Part shown: positions 25,177-34,383 of the stretch, in pieces
Numbering within the stretch: position 1 is the stretch's first letter
Layout: every line of letters begins with the position of its first letter
Source: Cyanobacteria bacterium OH_CBrB_359
GTDB lineage: Bacteria > Cyanobacteriota > Vampirovibrionia > Gastranaerophilales > Gastranaerophilaceae
Direction of reading: 5' to 3'
Assembly: GCA_023433065.1 (NCBI GenBank)
Contig: JAEZET010000004.1
Span: 1,001,159 to 1,065,158 of the forward strand
Length of the DNA stretch: 64,000 bases
Notes under the pieces: model-generated
Told to the model about the DNA's origin: nothing
Databases searched by the model: none
Seen by the model: only the letters and a program-made list of their open reading frames with translations
Translations under genes and position numbers: made by a program

Positions 25177-26286
25177 ATGCTTGATAATGATATGTATTGG
25201 CTTGCATTTGCCAGCTTAAAACAAGCTAGTAGTGCATTTATTCAAAAGTTATATGAACATTTCGGTGATATTGAGACTGCCTGGAATGCTGATATTTCTG
25301 AATTAATTAAAATTGAAAATGTAACAAAAAAACAATTAGATAACTTTATATTTGAAAGAAATAATGTTTCACCTAATAGGTGTTTCGATGAAATCAAAAG
25401 TAGAAAAATTAACTATATCACTTTTGATAATAAGCTATATCCCTCACTATTAAAGGAAATCCAAAATCCTCCCATGACTATATTTTATTTAGGAGATTTG
25501 AATCGTTGCAATTTTAACAGAACCTTGGGTATTGTAGGTTCTCGAAAAGCAAGCATATCAATAAAAGATATCCTCTCAAATATAATTGCTGACTTTAAAG
25601 CAACAGACATTTGCATTGTTTCCGGACTTGCAGCGGGTATTGATACGGTGGCGCATAAAGCTGCTATAGATAATTCATTATCAACAATTGCAGTTATTGC
25701 TAGTGGATTTGACTTTGTTTATCCATCATCAAACAAAAAACTGTCAGATCAAATTATACAAAGCTCAGGAGTTATAATGAGTGAATATTGGCCATCCGTT
25801 GAGCCTTTATCATGGAGATTTCCGCACAGAAACAGAATTGTTAGCGGCTTATCTAAAGGAATCTTGGTTGCCGAAGCTGCTTTAAAAAGCGGTGCTTTAA
25901 TTACGGCAGGGCTTGCATTGGAGCAAGGTAGAGAGTTAATGTGTATACCAGGTTTAATTACGAATCCAAATACAGAGGGGATATATAAACTTTTAAAAAC
26001 AGGGGCGTCACTTGTTACTAATTCAAGTGATATTCTAGAAGCATTAAATTGGGAAAAAATAGGAAATAACCAATCCGGTAATGAATCCCGGACAAATACT
26101 CAACTTTCTGTCAGCGATGCTCTTGTTTTAGAAGCAGTATCCAGAGATTCTTTAAATTTTGATGATATAATTATAAGAACTGGTTTGAATATTGCAGATT
26201 TAATGGTAATATTAACTAGATTAGAGATACGAGGGTTAATAAAGCAAACTGATGGTGAAAAATATATTTCATTATTAGTTCATTGA
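25177..26286 (+). CDS. dprA: DNA-processing protein DprA
   Basis: DprA loads RecA on incoming single-stranded DNA during natural transformation. The protein has an N-terminal helical domain (to about residue 75), a Rossmann core with TLGIVGSRKAS, CIVSGLAAGIDTVAHKAA, IAVIASGFDFVYP, SEYWPSVEPLSWRFPHRNRIVSGLS and a late EQGRELMCIPG, and a C-terminal winged-helix domain (about 305-365). At 369 residues it is full length. It precedes topA by six bases, an arrangement common in bacteria. Confidence 0.96.
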   Translation: MLDNDMYWLAFASLKQASSAFIQKLYEHFGDIETAWNADISELIKIENVTKKQLDNFIFERNNVSPNRCFDEIKSRKINYITFDNKLYPSLLKEIQNPPMTIFYLGDLNRCNFNRTLGIVGSRKASISIKDILSNIIADFKATDICIVSGLAAGIDTVAHKAAIDNSLSTIAVIASGFDFVYPSSNKKLSDQIIQSSGVIMSEYWPSVEPLSWRFPHRNRIVSGLSKGILVAEAALKSGALITAGLALEQGRELMCIPGLITNPNTEGIYKLLKTGASLVTNSSDILEALNWEKIGNNQSGNESRTNTQLSVSDALVLEAVSRDSLNFDDIIIRTGLNIADLMVILTRLEIRGLIKQTDGEKYISLLVH

Positions 26287-26292
26287 AAAACT

Positions 26293-28548
26293 ATGGCAAA
26301 GAAAAAATTAGAAAAAGTTTTGGTAATAGTTGAGTCACCTGCTAAATCAAAAACTATTAAAAAAATATTAGGTGATAATTATAATATTGAAGCGAGTTAT
26401 GGACATATAAGAGATTTTCCGCCTAAAGTGCTCGGATTCGATGTTGCAAATGATTTTACACCTTCCTTTATTGTTATTCCCGAAAAACAGCATGTAGTAA
26501 AAAAATTAAATGATTTAGCTTTGAAATCTGATAAAATACTACTTGCATCTGACCCTGATAGAGAAGGTGAAGCAATTGCTTGGCATGTTAGACAAGTTCT
26601 AGATGTTCCGGATGAGAAAGTCTATCGAATTGAGTTTAATGAAATTACGCCAAAGGCAATTATGCATGCTGTTGAATCCTCACGCAATATTGATATGTCA
26701 AAAGTTAAAGCGCAGCAAGCAAGACAAATACTAGATAGACTTGTAGGATATAAAATTAGCCCTGTCTTATGGGAAAAATTACGAAACAATAGACTTTCTG
26801 CAGGCAGAGTACAGTCTGTGGCATTAAAAATGGTATGCGAAAGAGAAGCTCAAATTGATGCTTTTACTCCACAAGAATACTGGACAATTTCTGCTGATTT
26901 GCTAAAAGATAAGGCTTTATTTACAGCTGAGCTTTCAAAATTTAAAAACAAAAAAATTGAAATTAAATCAAAATCCGAAGCAGACGAAATTGTAAAGTAT
27001 TTAAACAAAAATAACTTAAAATATTCTGTTTTAAAAATCACACAAAAGGACACTCAGAGAAAACCTTCAGCTCCTTTTATTACATCTACACTTCAACGTG
27101 AAGCCAGCAGTAAGTTGGGTTATGGGGTCTCCAAAACTATGCAAGTAGCCCAAAAATTATATGAAGGAATTGATATCACAGGTGATGGACCGGTTGGTTT
27201 GATTACTTATATGAGAACTGACTCTGTAAGAATTTCTGAAGATGCCACAAATGATGCTAAAACTTTTATAACCGGAAATTACGGCGAGGATTATTACCCA
27301 TCTGTGCCAAATAATTATGTGAAGACTGATAAAAAAAATGTGCAAGATGCACATGAAGCGATTAGGCCTTCTTATGTTGATAAAACGCCAGAAAGCTTAA
27401 AAAACCACCTTACAAGTGAACAATATAAGCTATACAAGCTAATTTGGGAAAGATTTATTGCATCCCAAATGAAAAATGCCAGCGTAAAAAATACTACTGT
27501 TGATATTTCAGCAGATGATTATTTATTTAAATTTGGCTCAAGTAAAATTATATTCGACGGCTTCTTAAAAGTTTATTCAGAAGATGATGATAACCTTTGT
27601 GACAATAAAAAGCTCCCTGATTTTAAAGAAGGTGAAGTTTTACAATTAGAAAAAATTGATTCTAAACAGCACTTTACGCAACCACCTCCAAGATTTACAG
27701 AAGCTTCTTTAGTCAAAGCACTTGAAGAATATGGAATCGGAAGACCGAGTACATATGCTCCTATAATTTCAAAAATTCAGCAAAAAGGCTATGTAGAAAA
27801 AATTGAAAAAGCCCTAGCTCCAACTCTACTGGGCAAAACAGTTTCGGAACAACTGGAAAATTATTTTTCAGATATAGTAAATTACAAATTTACCGCTCAA
27901 TTAGAAGCTAAATTAGATGAAATTGCTGAGGACAAAGCTGTTTGGAATGATGCTATAAAAGAGTTTTACACTCCATTTATTGAAACTGTAACTAATGCAA
28001 AAGAAAAGATGGAAAAAGTAGTTATAGACTCAGGTAAGGTCTGCCCAAATTGTGGCAAGGCAATGGTATTAAGGACCAGCAGATTTGGTAGCCAATTTCT
28101 TGGATGTTCAGGATATCCTGAGTGTAAAACAATGATGCCATTAAATGCTGATGCTACTGAAACTGTTGATAAAGTCAGTGATGAAAAATGTGAAAAATGC
28201 AACAGTGACATGGTTCAAAAGGTAGGGCCTTACGGGCCTTATCTCCAATGTACTAATGATGAGTGCAAACATAGAAAAAAATTAATAAAAAAAATTGGGG
28301 TAAAGTGCCCGAATGATGGATGTGATGGCGAAATAGTCGTAAAAAAATCTAAATACGGCAAATTATTCTACGGCTGTGATAAATATCCTAAATGTAACTT
28401 TGTATCTTGGAATGAACCTACAAACGAAAAATGCCCTGAATGCGGTAGTATACTTGTTAAAAAAATTACTAAAAAAGCAAAACTATATGCTTGTTCAGAT
28501 ACTAAATGTGGTTATAAAAAAGAAATGGAAGAAGAAAAAAATGATTAA
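26293..28548 (+). CDS. topA: DNA topoisomerase I
   Basis: This type IA topoisomerase relaxes negative supercoils. The TOPRIM domain starts KVLVIVESPAKSKTI, with SYGHIRDFPPK and ASDPDREGEAIAWH. The core has RIEFNEITPKA, LSAGRVQSVAL and the active-site tyrosine in GLITYMRTDSVRIS. The C-terminus holds four zinc-ribbon units, each with CxxC-type pairs (CPNCGKAM..CSGYPEC, CEKCNSDM..CTNDEC, CPNDGC..CDKYPKC, CPECGSIL..CSDTKC). Operon: dprA-topA-aroE; its stop overlaps the aroE start by eight bases. Confidence 0.97.
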   Translation: MAKKKLEKVLVIVESPAKSKTIKKILGDNYNIEASYGHIRDFPPKVLGFDVANDFTPSFIVIPEKQHVVKKLNDLALKSDKILLASDPDREGEAIAWHVRQVLDVPDEKVYRIEFNEITPKAIMHAVESSRNIDMSKVKAQQARQILDRLVGYKISPVLWEKLRNNRLSAGRVQSVALKMVCEREAQIDAFTPQEYWTISADLLKDKALFTAELSKFKNKKIEIKSKSEADEIVKYLNKNNLKYSVLKITQKDTQRKPSAPFITSTLQREASSKLGYGVSKTMQVAQKLYEGIDITGDGPVGLITYMRTDSVRISEDATNDAKTFITGNYGEDYYPSVPNNYVKTDKKNVQDAHEAIRPSYVDKTPESLKNHLTSEQYKLYKLIWERFIASQMKNASVKNTTVDISADDYLFKFGSSKIIFDGFLKVYSEDDDNLCDNKKLPDFKEGEVLQLEKIDSKQHFTQPPPRFTEASLVKALEEYGIGRPSTYAPIISKIQQKGYVEKIEKALAPTLLGKTVSEQLENYFSDIVNYKFTAQLEAKLDEIAEDKAVWNDAIKEFYTPFIETVTNAKEKMEKVVIDSGKVCPNCGKAMVLRTSRFGSQFLGCSGYPECKTMMPLNADATETVDKVSDEKCEKCNSDMVQKVGPYGPYLQCTNDECKHRKKLIKKIGVKCPNDGCDGEIVVKKSKYGKLFYGCDKYPKCNFVSWNEPTNEKCPECGSILVKKITKKAKLYACSDTKCGYKKEMEEEKND

Positions 28549-29392
28549 ACTTGGGTTAATCGGTTATCCTCTTTCCCATTCACTTTCAGCAGTGATACAA
28601 AATTCAGCATTAAAAGCGCTCAATATAGATGCAGAATATCAAATACTTGAAACTGAACCTGAATCACTAGTAGACAGGATAAAATATTTGCGTTCAAGAG
28701 ATTTTTTAGGGTTTAATGTAACAATTCCTCTAAAAGTTCCAATTACTCTCTTCCTTACTCATGTTGATGCAGTGGCAAATATTGCAGGTTGTGCTAATAC
28801 TGTAAAAATTCTGCCTGATAAATCTATGATTGGTTATAACACTGATGTGTATGGTTTTCAAAAAGCAATAGATAATGAAACGAAAAATCTAATTAAAAAT
28901 TCCAAAGTCTCTATTGTTGGAGCTGGGGGTGCCGCAAGAGCTTGTGCTGTTGCACTTGCACAGTCAAATGTAACCGAAATGGATTTTTATGTAAGAAACA
29001 TTATTAATGCTTCAAACACTGTGAATATTATAAGAGACAATTTTCCTGATATTTCAATTAATTTAAAACAAATTCAAAATCTAAATGACTTGTCAGATTC
29101 TAAGATGCTTGTAAATACTACTCCTCTTGGTATGCGTGGCAAAGCAATGGACTTGTCACCCGTTACTGACAAGATACTTAAAACAATGCCCAAAGACTCT
29201 ACCGTATACGATATTGTATATAACCCTGTTAATACTATATTAATACAGCAAGCAAAAGCAAATGCTCTTAAAACAATTACCGGATTAGATATGCTTATTT
29301 TCCAGGCCGCAAAGGCAATAGAAATATGGACTGGTAAGGTGCCTGACACTTCTTTAATGAAGATTGCCGCATTAGAAAGCTTAAATACCTAA
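28541..29392 (+). CDS. aroE: Shikimate dehydrogenase
   Basis: AroE reduces 3-dehydroshikimate to shikimate with NADPH in aromatic amino acid synthesis. Visible motifs are GLIGYPLSHSLS (substrate binding), NVTIPLKVP with the catalytic Lys, GCANTVK, NTDVYGF, the NADP loop GAGGAARACAVAL and a late GLDMLIFQAAKAIEIWTG. The ATG at 28541 lies inside the topA end with GGAAGAAG upstream, giving 283 residues, the family size; the longer frame upstream is only topA read out of frame. The stop overlaps the convergent gcvPB by four bases. Confidence 0.96.
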   Translation: MIKLGLIGYPLSHSLSAVIQNSALKALNIDAEYQILETEPESLVDRIKYLRSRDFLGFNVTIPLKVPITLFLTHVDAVANIAGCANTVKILPDKSMIGYNTDVYGFQKAIDNETKNLIKNSKVSIVGAGGAARACAVALAQSNVTEMDFYVRNIINASNTVNIIRDNFPDISINLKQIQNLNDLSDSKMLVNTTPLGMRGKAMDLSPVTDKILKTMPKDSTVYDIVYNPVNTILIQQAKANALKTITGLDMLIFQAAKAIEIWTGKVPDTSLMKIAALESLNT

Positions 29393-30819
29393 TATTTGTA
29401 TGCTAAATCAGGTTGTCTTGCAGCTAAAGTTTCATCTACTCTTTTAACCGGAGTTGTTAAAGGATGTTTAAGAACATCTTCAGGATTAAGTTCAACTTCT
29501 TTTGCGATTTTAAGCATTATTTCTATGAACTCATCAAGCCTTTTTTTCGTTTCACTTTCTGTTGGTTCTATCATTATTGCTTCATGAACAATTAGTGGAA
29601 AATAAACTGTTGGTGGGTGAAAATTACTATCCATAAGTCTTTTAGCTATGGCAAGAGTATTTACACCTTTCTCTTTTTGTAAATCGCCGGAAAGTACGAA
29701 TTCATGCATACAGATTGTATCATAGGGCAATAAATAGGCTTGTTTAAGTTTTTCTTTCATGTAATTTGCATTTAAAACGGCATCTTCAGTTACATTTTTT
29801 AGTGATTTACCCATCATTAAAATGTATGCATATGCCCTGACAAGTACGGAAAAGTTGCCATAAAATGATTTAATTTTTCCTATTGAATTCTTTATATTAT
29901 AGTCAAGATAAAATTTATTATTAACGTTTTTATTTACTAATGGCACTGGTAAAAATTCTTTTAGTTTTTCAACAACACCGACAGGTCCTGACCCTGGGCC
30001 ACCACCTCCATGAGGAGTGGAAAAAGTTTTATGAAGATTTATATGTACAACATCAAATCCCATTTTATAAGGGTTTGTATGGCCCATTATTGCGTTTAAA
30101 TTTGCGCCGTCGTAATATAATAACCCTCCTACATCATGAACAAGTTTTGAAATCTCTAAAATATTTTCTTCATAAATACCAAGAGTATTTGGGTTCGTCA
30201 ACATTATTGCTGCCGTATTGTCGTTCAGAACTGCTTTTAAAGCATCGATATCAACCAGCCCTTTTTCATTAGATTTAATTTCGATTATATTAAAGCCGCA
30301 CATAGCTGCACTCGCAGGGTTTGTACCATGTGCCGAATCAGGTATTATCACATTTTTTCTAATTTGACCGATTTTTTTAAAATATTTTTTAATTATCATC
30401 ATTCCGCAAAGTTCACCATGCGCACCTGCTGCTGGCTGTAAAGTGATATTCGGCATTCCTGTAATTTCTTTTAGCGCTTCTTGAAGGTTATGCATAAGAT
30501 TTAATGCACCTTGTGAATCTGATGAATCTTGTAGCGGGTGCATATTGACAAAATCTTCTAATGAAGCGAGATATTCATTAACTTTGGGATTATACTTCAT
30601 AGTGCATGAGCCTAATGGATAAAAGCCTTTTTCAATGCAAAAATTTGAATCAGAAAGTTCCTTATAGTGTCTCATTACTTCAAGCTCAGTAACTTCAGGT
30701 AATATATTGTCTTCTGTATTTATGTATTCATTGGGTAACAAATTAAAATTAATTTTTTTGTCGGTTAAATTTATTCCTGATGAATCTTTAACAGACTTCT
30801 CAAATATAAGTTTTGTCAT
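29389..30819 (-). CDS. gcvPB: Glycine dehydrogenase (decarboxylating) subunit 2
   Basis: This is the PLP-binding subunit of the two-part P protein of the glycine cleavage system, which decarboxylates glycine onto the lipoyl H protein. PLP-domain features are NPASAAMCGF, TNPNTLGIYEENI and the Schiff-base Lys in NLHKTFSTPHGGGGPGSGPVG (about residue 268). Length (476) is standard. The partner gcvPA, gcvT and gcvH are not in the window. It is the last gene of the minus-strand operon lysA-cdaA-aldolase-gcvPB. Confidence 0.95.
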   Translation of the reverse strand: MTKLIFEKSVKDSSGINLTDKKINFNLLPNEYINTEDNILPEVTELEVMRHYKELSDSNFCIEKGFYPLGSCTMKYNPKVNEYLASLEDFVNMHPLQDSSDSQGALNLMHNLQEALKEITGMPNITLQPAAGAHGELCGMMIIKKYFKKIGQIRKNVIIPDSAHGTNPASAAMCGFNIIEIKSNEKGLVDIDALKAVLNDNTAAIMLTNPNTLGIYEENILEISKLVHDVGGLLYYDGANLNAIMGHTNPYKMGFDVVHINLHKTFSTPHGGGGPGSGPVGVVEKLKEFLPVPLVNKNVNNKFYLDYNIKNSIGKIKSFYGNFSVLVRAYAYILMMGKSLKNVTEDAVLNANYMKEKLKQAYLLPYDTICMHEFVLSGDLQKEKGVNTLAIAKRLMDSNFHPPTVYFPLIVHEAIMIEPTESETKKRLDEFIEIMLKIAKEVELNPEDVLKHPLTTPVKRVDETLAARQPDLAYKY

Positions 30820-30836
30820 AATCTCTCCCTGTCTTA

Positions 30837-31460
30837 CTAAATTTTAGCTAGGTATTCTTTTAATATTTTTTTCGTTCTTTTTGCTCTATTTACAATTTCA
30901 TCAGAATCAGCATTTTTATAAAGTGCTCTCCCAATTCCCACAGCTCTGGCACCTGCTTCAAGGTAATCAGTAAAGCCTTCTATTTTGATATTTCCTGTAG
31001 CAATTACATTTAGAAAGGGCATTGGCCTTAATAAATCCTCAATATATGTTGCTCCGCCCATTGGTCTTGTCGGATAAATTTTTATCAACGGGGTTCTTGC
31101 TTTCCAGGCCGAATAGGCCTCGTTAGATGTAGTAGCAGTCATAATAAGGGGGATTAAGCTATTTTGACATAAGCGAACTAGATTCATTTGAAAAATCGGA
31201 GATACAATAATTTTAGCTCCTGATGAAATTGCCATCGTTGCTTGTCTTTGTGTTATTATGCCTCCTGCCGCTATTATTACTTTTTCTGTTGTTGCTAAAT
31301 ATTTTATAGCTTCGAATGTTTGTGCATTTTCAGAAACAATTTCAATTATATTAATTCCACCTTTAATCAATGATTGGGAAATCTGTATTGCTTTGTCCGG
31401 ATCGCTTATTCTGACTACACCATATACTTTTTCTTTTAATATCTCTTTTATCGCATTCAT
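30837..31460 (-). CDS. KDPG/KHG-type class I aldolase with an altered active site
   Basis: The 207-residue TIM barrel matches the Eda family (2-keto-3-deoxy-6-phosphogluconate / 4-hydroxy-2-oxoglutarate aldolase). Glu40 is present, and the Schiff-base Lys is Lys127 in LIKIYPTRPMGG. The usual E-x-T-x-R-T segment reads EIVSENA, so the substrate-binding Arg is missing. TGNI and VGIGRALY phosphate-side loops remain. The real substrate may therefore differ from KDPG. It begins one base after cdaA ends and is transcribed with lysA, cdaA and gcvPB. Confidence 0.8.
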   Translation of the reverse strand: MNAIKEILKEKVYGVVRISDPDKAIQISQSLIKGGINIIEIVSENAQTFEAIKYLATTEKVIIAAGGIITQRQATMAISSGAKIIVSPIFQMNLVRLCQNSLIPLIMTATTSNEAYSAWKARTPLIKIYPTRPMGGATYIEDLLRPMPFLNVIATGNIKIEGFTDYLEAGARAVGIGRALYKNADSDEIVNRAKRTKKILKEYLAKI

Positions 31461-31461
31461 T

Positions 31462-32361
31462 TTATTTCACTGTTTCGTTTTTATTTTTAATTTTAATCAA
31501 GTTAAAGAGCAGAGATTTTTCGTCAGTCTCATCATCTTGTGAATAACCTAAAATACTCTCCAAATCTTCCCTTAGCAGTGATATATCATCATATTTTTTA
31601 AGTATGCCATCAACTGCAATAGAAACCTCACCGGTTTCTTCAGAAACTACAAGACAAGCGCAATCACAAACCTCACTCATTCCTATAGCGGCTCTATGTC
31701 GTGTTCCATACCTCCAACTAAGCTTTGGATCTTCAGTAAGAGGTAATAATACTCCTGCTGCTAATATTTTATCTGCATAGACTATTACTGCACCATCATG
31801 CAAAGGCGTATTTGGATGAAATATGGTTAACAAAAGCTCATATGACAAATCCGCATTAATTTTTGTGCCAACTTCAGAATATAATGTTTCAACCCTATTC
31901 TTTTGTAAAACTATTAATGCTCCGCATCTGGTTTTGCTTAAATATTTTACCGCTTCTATCAACTCATTCACAACATTGATTTGATTTTTAGGATTTATTC
32001 TCCGGGTATTAAATATATTTCTGCCAATAAACCCAGTCTGCCCCAGATAACCAAGCAATTTCCTGAGTTCAGGTTGGAATATAACTACCAAGCTAAATAT
32101 TACTATACTAACAACAGTTTTAAGAAAAACACCTATTATTTGTAAATCAAGTCTTATTAATAATTCACTGAAACCCCAAGTTAAAATTAATATAAATATA
32201 CCTTTAACAAGCTTTTCCGATTGAGTTCCTTTAATATATCGTTTATAAGCCAGTAACAGCACAACTGTTAAAAATAAGAGTTCTCCAATGTTTAATACAT
32301 TAAACTTGAAGTTTAAGCTATGCAGTTGAATTTTTACAAAATTGTAAAAAGAATCAAACAT
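31462..32361 (-). CDS. cdaA: Diadenylate cyclase CdaA (c-di-AMP synthase)
   Basis: CdaA makes cyclic di-AMP from two ATP at the membrane. Three hydrophobic segments (about 27-40, 53-68, 76-95) precede the DAC domain, which has DGA at 189-191 in HPNTPLHDGAVIVY and RHR at 221-223 in YGTRHRAAIGMSE. The C-terminal tail is longer than usual. The common neighbours cdaR and glmM are absent; instead it lies nine bases after lysA and one base before an aldolase. The chemistry is secure; why it is linked to lysine synthesis is unknown. Confidence 0.95.
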   Translation of the reverse strand: MFDSFYNFVKIQLHSLNFKFNVLNIGELLFLTVVLLLAYKRYIKGTQSEKLVKGIFILILTWGFSELLIRLDLQIIGVFLKTVVSIVIFSLVVIFQPELRKLLGYLGQTGFIGRNIFNTRRINPKNQINVVNELIEAVKYLSKTRCGALIVLQKNRVETLYSEVGTKINADLSYELLLTIFHPNTPLHDGAVIVYADKILAAGVLLPLTEDPKLSWRYGTRHRAAIGMSEVCDCACLVVSEETGEVSIAVDGILKKYDDISLLREDLESILGYSQDDETDEKSLLFNLIKIKNKNETVK

Positions 32362-32370
32362 TAGAAAACC

Positions 32371-33702
32371 TTACTTTAATCTCTGGGGAATAATATCAGC
32401 TTCACACATTTGCTCATATGTTTGTCTATCTATAATAATATCAGATTTTCCGTTATTTACAAGTATTGCAGCAGGCTTCAAAACCCTATTGTAATTACTG
32501 GACATAGAGTAGCCATAAGCACCTGTCGTATAAAAACAGATTAAATCTCCTGGAGAGAGACTCGGTAACGTTACATTTTGGGCTAAAATATCACCTGATT
32601 CACAAAATCGACCGGCAACTGTTACACTTTCTTTAGTCTTTTCTGAAAGGTCGCTATTAACCTTTTCGACAGTATATTTTGCCTGGTAGAGACTCGGCCT
32701 GAGATTGTCAGCCATACCGCCATCAACAGCAACGTATTTCCTGCCTTCAGGAACTTGTTTTGACGAACCTACTGTGTATAAAGTAACGCCAGCCGTTCCT
32801 ACTATACTTCTTCCAGGTTCTATATAAATTGTTGGTACGGTTATATTATATTTTTCAGTATTAATATCAATAGATTCTGCAATTTTTTCTGCAAATTCAT
32901 ATATAGAAATCGGCTCATCTTCTTCTGTATATTTAATTCCAAGACCACCACCAAGATTTATTTCAGTAATTTCAACATCATGAACAGCTCTAATTCTAGC
33001 TATTTCTTTAAAAAATACTTCAATTTCATCAAAATATACTTGTTTTTCAAATATCTGTGACCCAATATGTGAATGCAGTCCAACAAGATTTAAATTTGTA
33101 TATTCATCCTTAATTAGTTCAATAGCTTCATCTATTTGGCTCATATCAAATCCGAACTTAGAATCTGTCTGACCAGTCTGAATATACTCGTGTGTGTGAC
33201 ATTCAATTCCCGGAGTTATTCTTAAAAATACTTTTGGTACTTTATTGACTGCTTTAGATAAGTTATCAAGTAGTGCAAGCTCAAGAAAATTATCAACTGA
33301 AAAGCACTCTACACCGACCTCAAGCGCAAGCTGAATTTCTTCAATAGACTTATTATTTCCATTAAAAATTGTTTTGCTCATTTCAAAACCCGCACTATGA
33401 GCAGTATATATTTCACCACCTGAGCATAAATCCAATCCAAATCCTTCTTCAGCCATTATTCTACAAATAGCTTTAGTCATAAAAGCTTTTGCAGCAAACA
33501 TCATATTTATTTTTTTATATTTCTTAAAAGCATCCTTAAAAGTTGATGTTATGCTTCTGATAGTGGCTTCATCGTAGATATATAATGGTGTTGAATATTT
33601 GTTGGCCAATTCAGTTAAATCACATCCGCCAATTTCTATATTATTATTACTATTTAACTTCGTAGTTATCGGTTTAATGAATTGGTTTGCTGTTTTATCC
33701 AT
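32371..33702 (-). CDS. lysA: Diaminopimelate decarboxylase
   Basis: LysA makes lysine from meso-diaminopimelate. It has the alanine-racemase-like barrel with the PLP Lys in MMFAAKAFMTKAICRIM (about residue 68), HSHIGSQI, a glycine-rich INLGGGLGI loop, EPGRSIVGTAGV, and the active-site Cys in GRFCESGDILAQ. At 443 residues it is full length. It is the first gene of the lysA-cdaA-aldolase-gcvPB operon and is divergent from a small secreted protein gene. Confidence 0.96.
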   Translation of the reverse strand: MDKTANQFIKPITTKLNSNNNIEIGGCDLTELANKYSTPLYIYDEATIRSITSTFKDAFKKYKKINMMFAAKAFMTKAICRIMAEEGFGLDLCSGGEIYTAHSAGFEMSKTIFNGNNKSIEEIQLALEVGVECFSVDNFLELALLDNLSKAVNKVPKVFLRITPGIECHTHEYIQTGQTDSKFGFDMSQIDEAIELIKDEYTNLNLVGLHSHIGSQIFEKQVYFDEIEVFFKEIARIRAVHDVEITEINLGGGLGIKYTEEDEPISIYEFAEKIAESIDINTEKYNITVPTIYIEPGRSIVGTAGVTLYTVGSSKQVPEGRKYVAVDGGMADNLRPSLYQAKYTVEKVNSDLSEKTKESVTVAGRFCESGDILAQNVTLPSLSPGDLICFYTTGAYGYSMSSNYNRVLKPAAILVNNGKSDIIIDRQTYEQMCEADIIPQRLK

Positions 33703-33808
33703 TCTTTCTCCCTCAAAATATTAATACTGCTGTATTAATCATATCATCAACAAATTTATTTTCTATTAAGTTAATTGATTATTTATAAATAAGTATTATT
33801 ATATAAAT

Positions 33809-34375
33809 ATGAAAAAATACTTGTATCTCCTTCTTATTTTTTGCTTGTTTATTACTTTTAATATAAGTTATGCTGATGATAATTATGAATCTTTATATTA
33901 TCAAACTGATACCTCAACCCCAAAATTAATGCATAATTTAGACCCGTATCAAAATGATGACATGGCTAAGTATGCTTGGTCTCCGTATCCGTTATTCAGG
34001 ACGAGCTCAACCTTGTACTGGATGGACAAAATTATCAGCCCTGGCTATTACATATTAACCCCGAGAAAGGTTAAAGATAAAGACTATATCTTTTTTAAAG
34101 AAAATGGCAAAGTCAGCTTTATAATCCCGGTTGCCAAAAAAGAGCCTGTTCCTCTCGGGTATTATGAAAAATATATTCCCAAGCCAAAACTCACAAAATG
34201 GGGAAAGTTTAAAAAAACTGTAGGAGATAAACTTCTTAAAATTTTTAAAAATTCTAAAAAAATTCCGCCTCCTAATTCAAATATAGAAATCGATAGTCAA
34301 GGGAAATATCTCTGTGTAAAGCTATTTTATGGCGATGATTGCTACTTAATTGTATTTAAAAAAATTAAATATTAA
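33809..34375 (+). CDS. Exported protein of unknown function, 188 aa
   Basis: A clear N-terminal signal peptide (MKKYLYLLLIFCLF..., cleavage probably after NISYA at about 22) is followed by an acidic, Tyr-rich region (about 25-65) and a YILTPRKVKDKDYIFFKENG segment suggesting small beta strands. Then comes a strongly basic stretch (about 128-155). I recognise no family. The dense basic region after export suggests binding to the envelope or nucleic acid. It is a single gene, convergent with the SPASM gene nine bases away. Confidence 0.75.
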   Translation: MKKYLYLLLIFCLFITFNISYADDNYESLYYQTDTSTPKLMHNLDPYQNDDMAKYAWSPYPLFRTSSTLYWMDKIISPGYYILTPRKVKDKDYIFFKENGKVSFIIPVAKKEPVPLGYYEKYIPKPKLTKWGKFKKTVGDKLLKIFKNSKKIPPPNSNIEIDSQGKYLCVKLFYGDDCYLIVFKKIKY

Positions 34376-34383
34376 TTTCTTAT

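Noticed and set aside
28376..28540. Upstream extension of aroE by 55 codons
   Set aside because: It is topA read in another frame (Lys-rich), and the true aroE N-terminus IKLGLIGYPLSHS starts at 28541 with a ribosome site.
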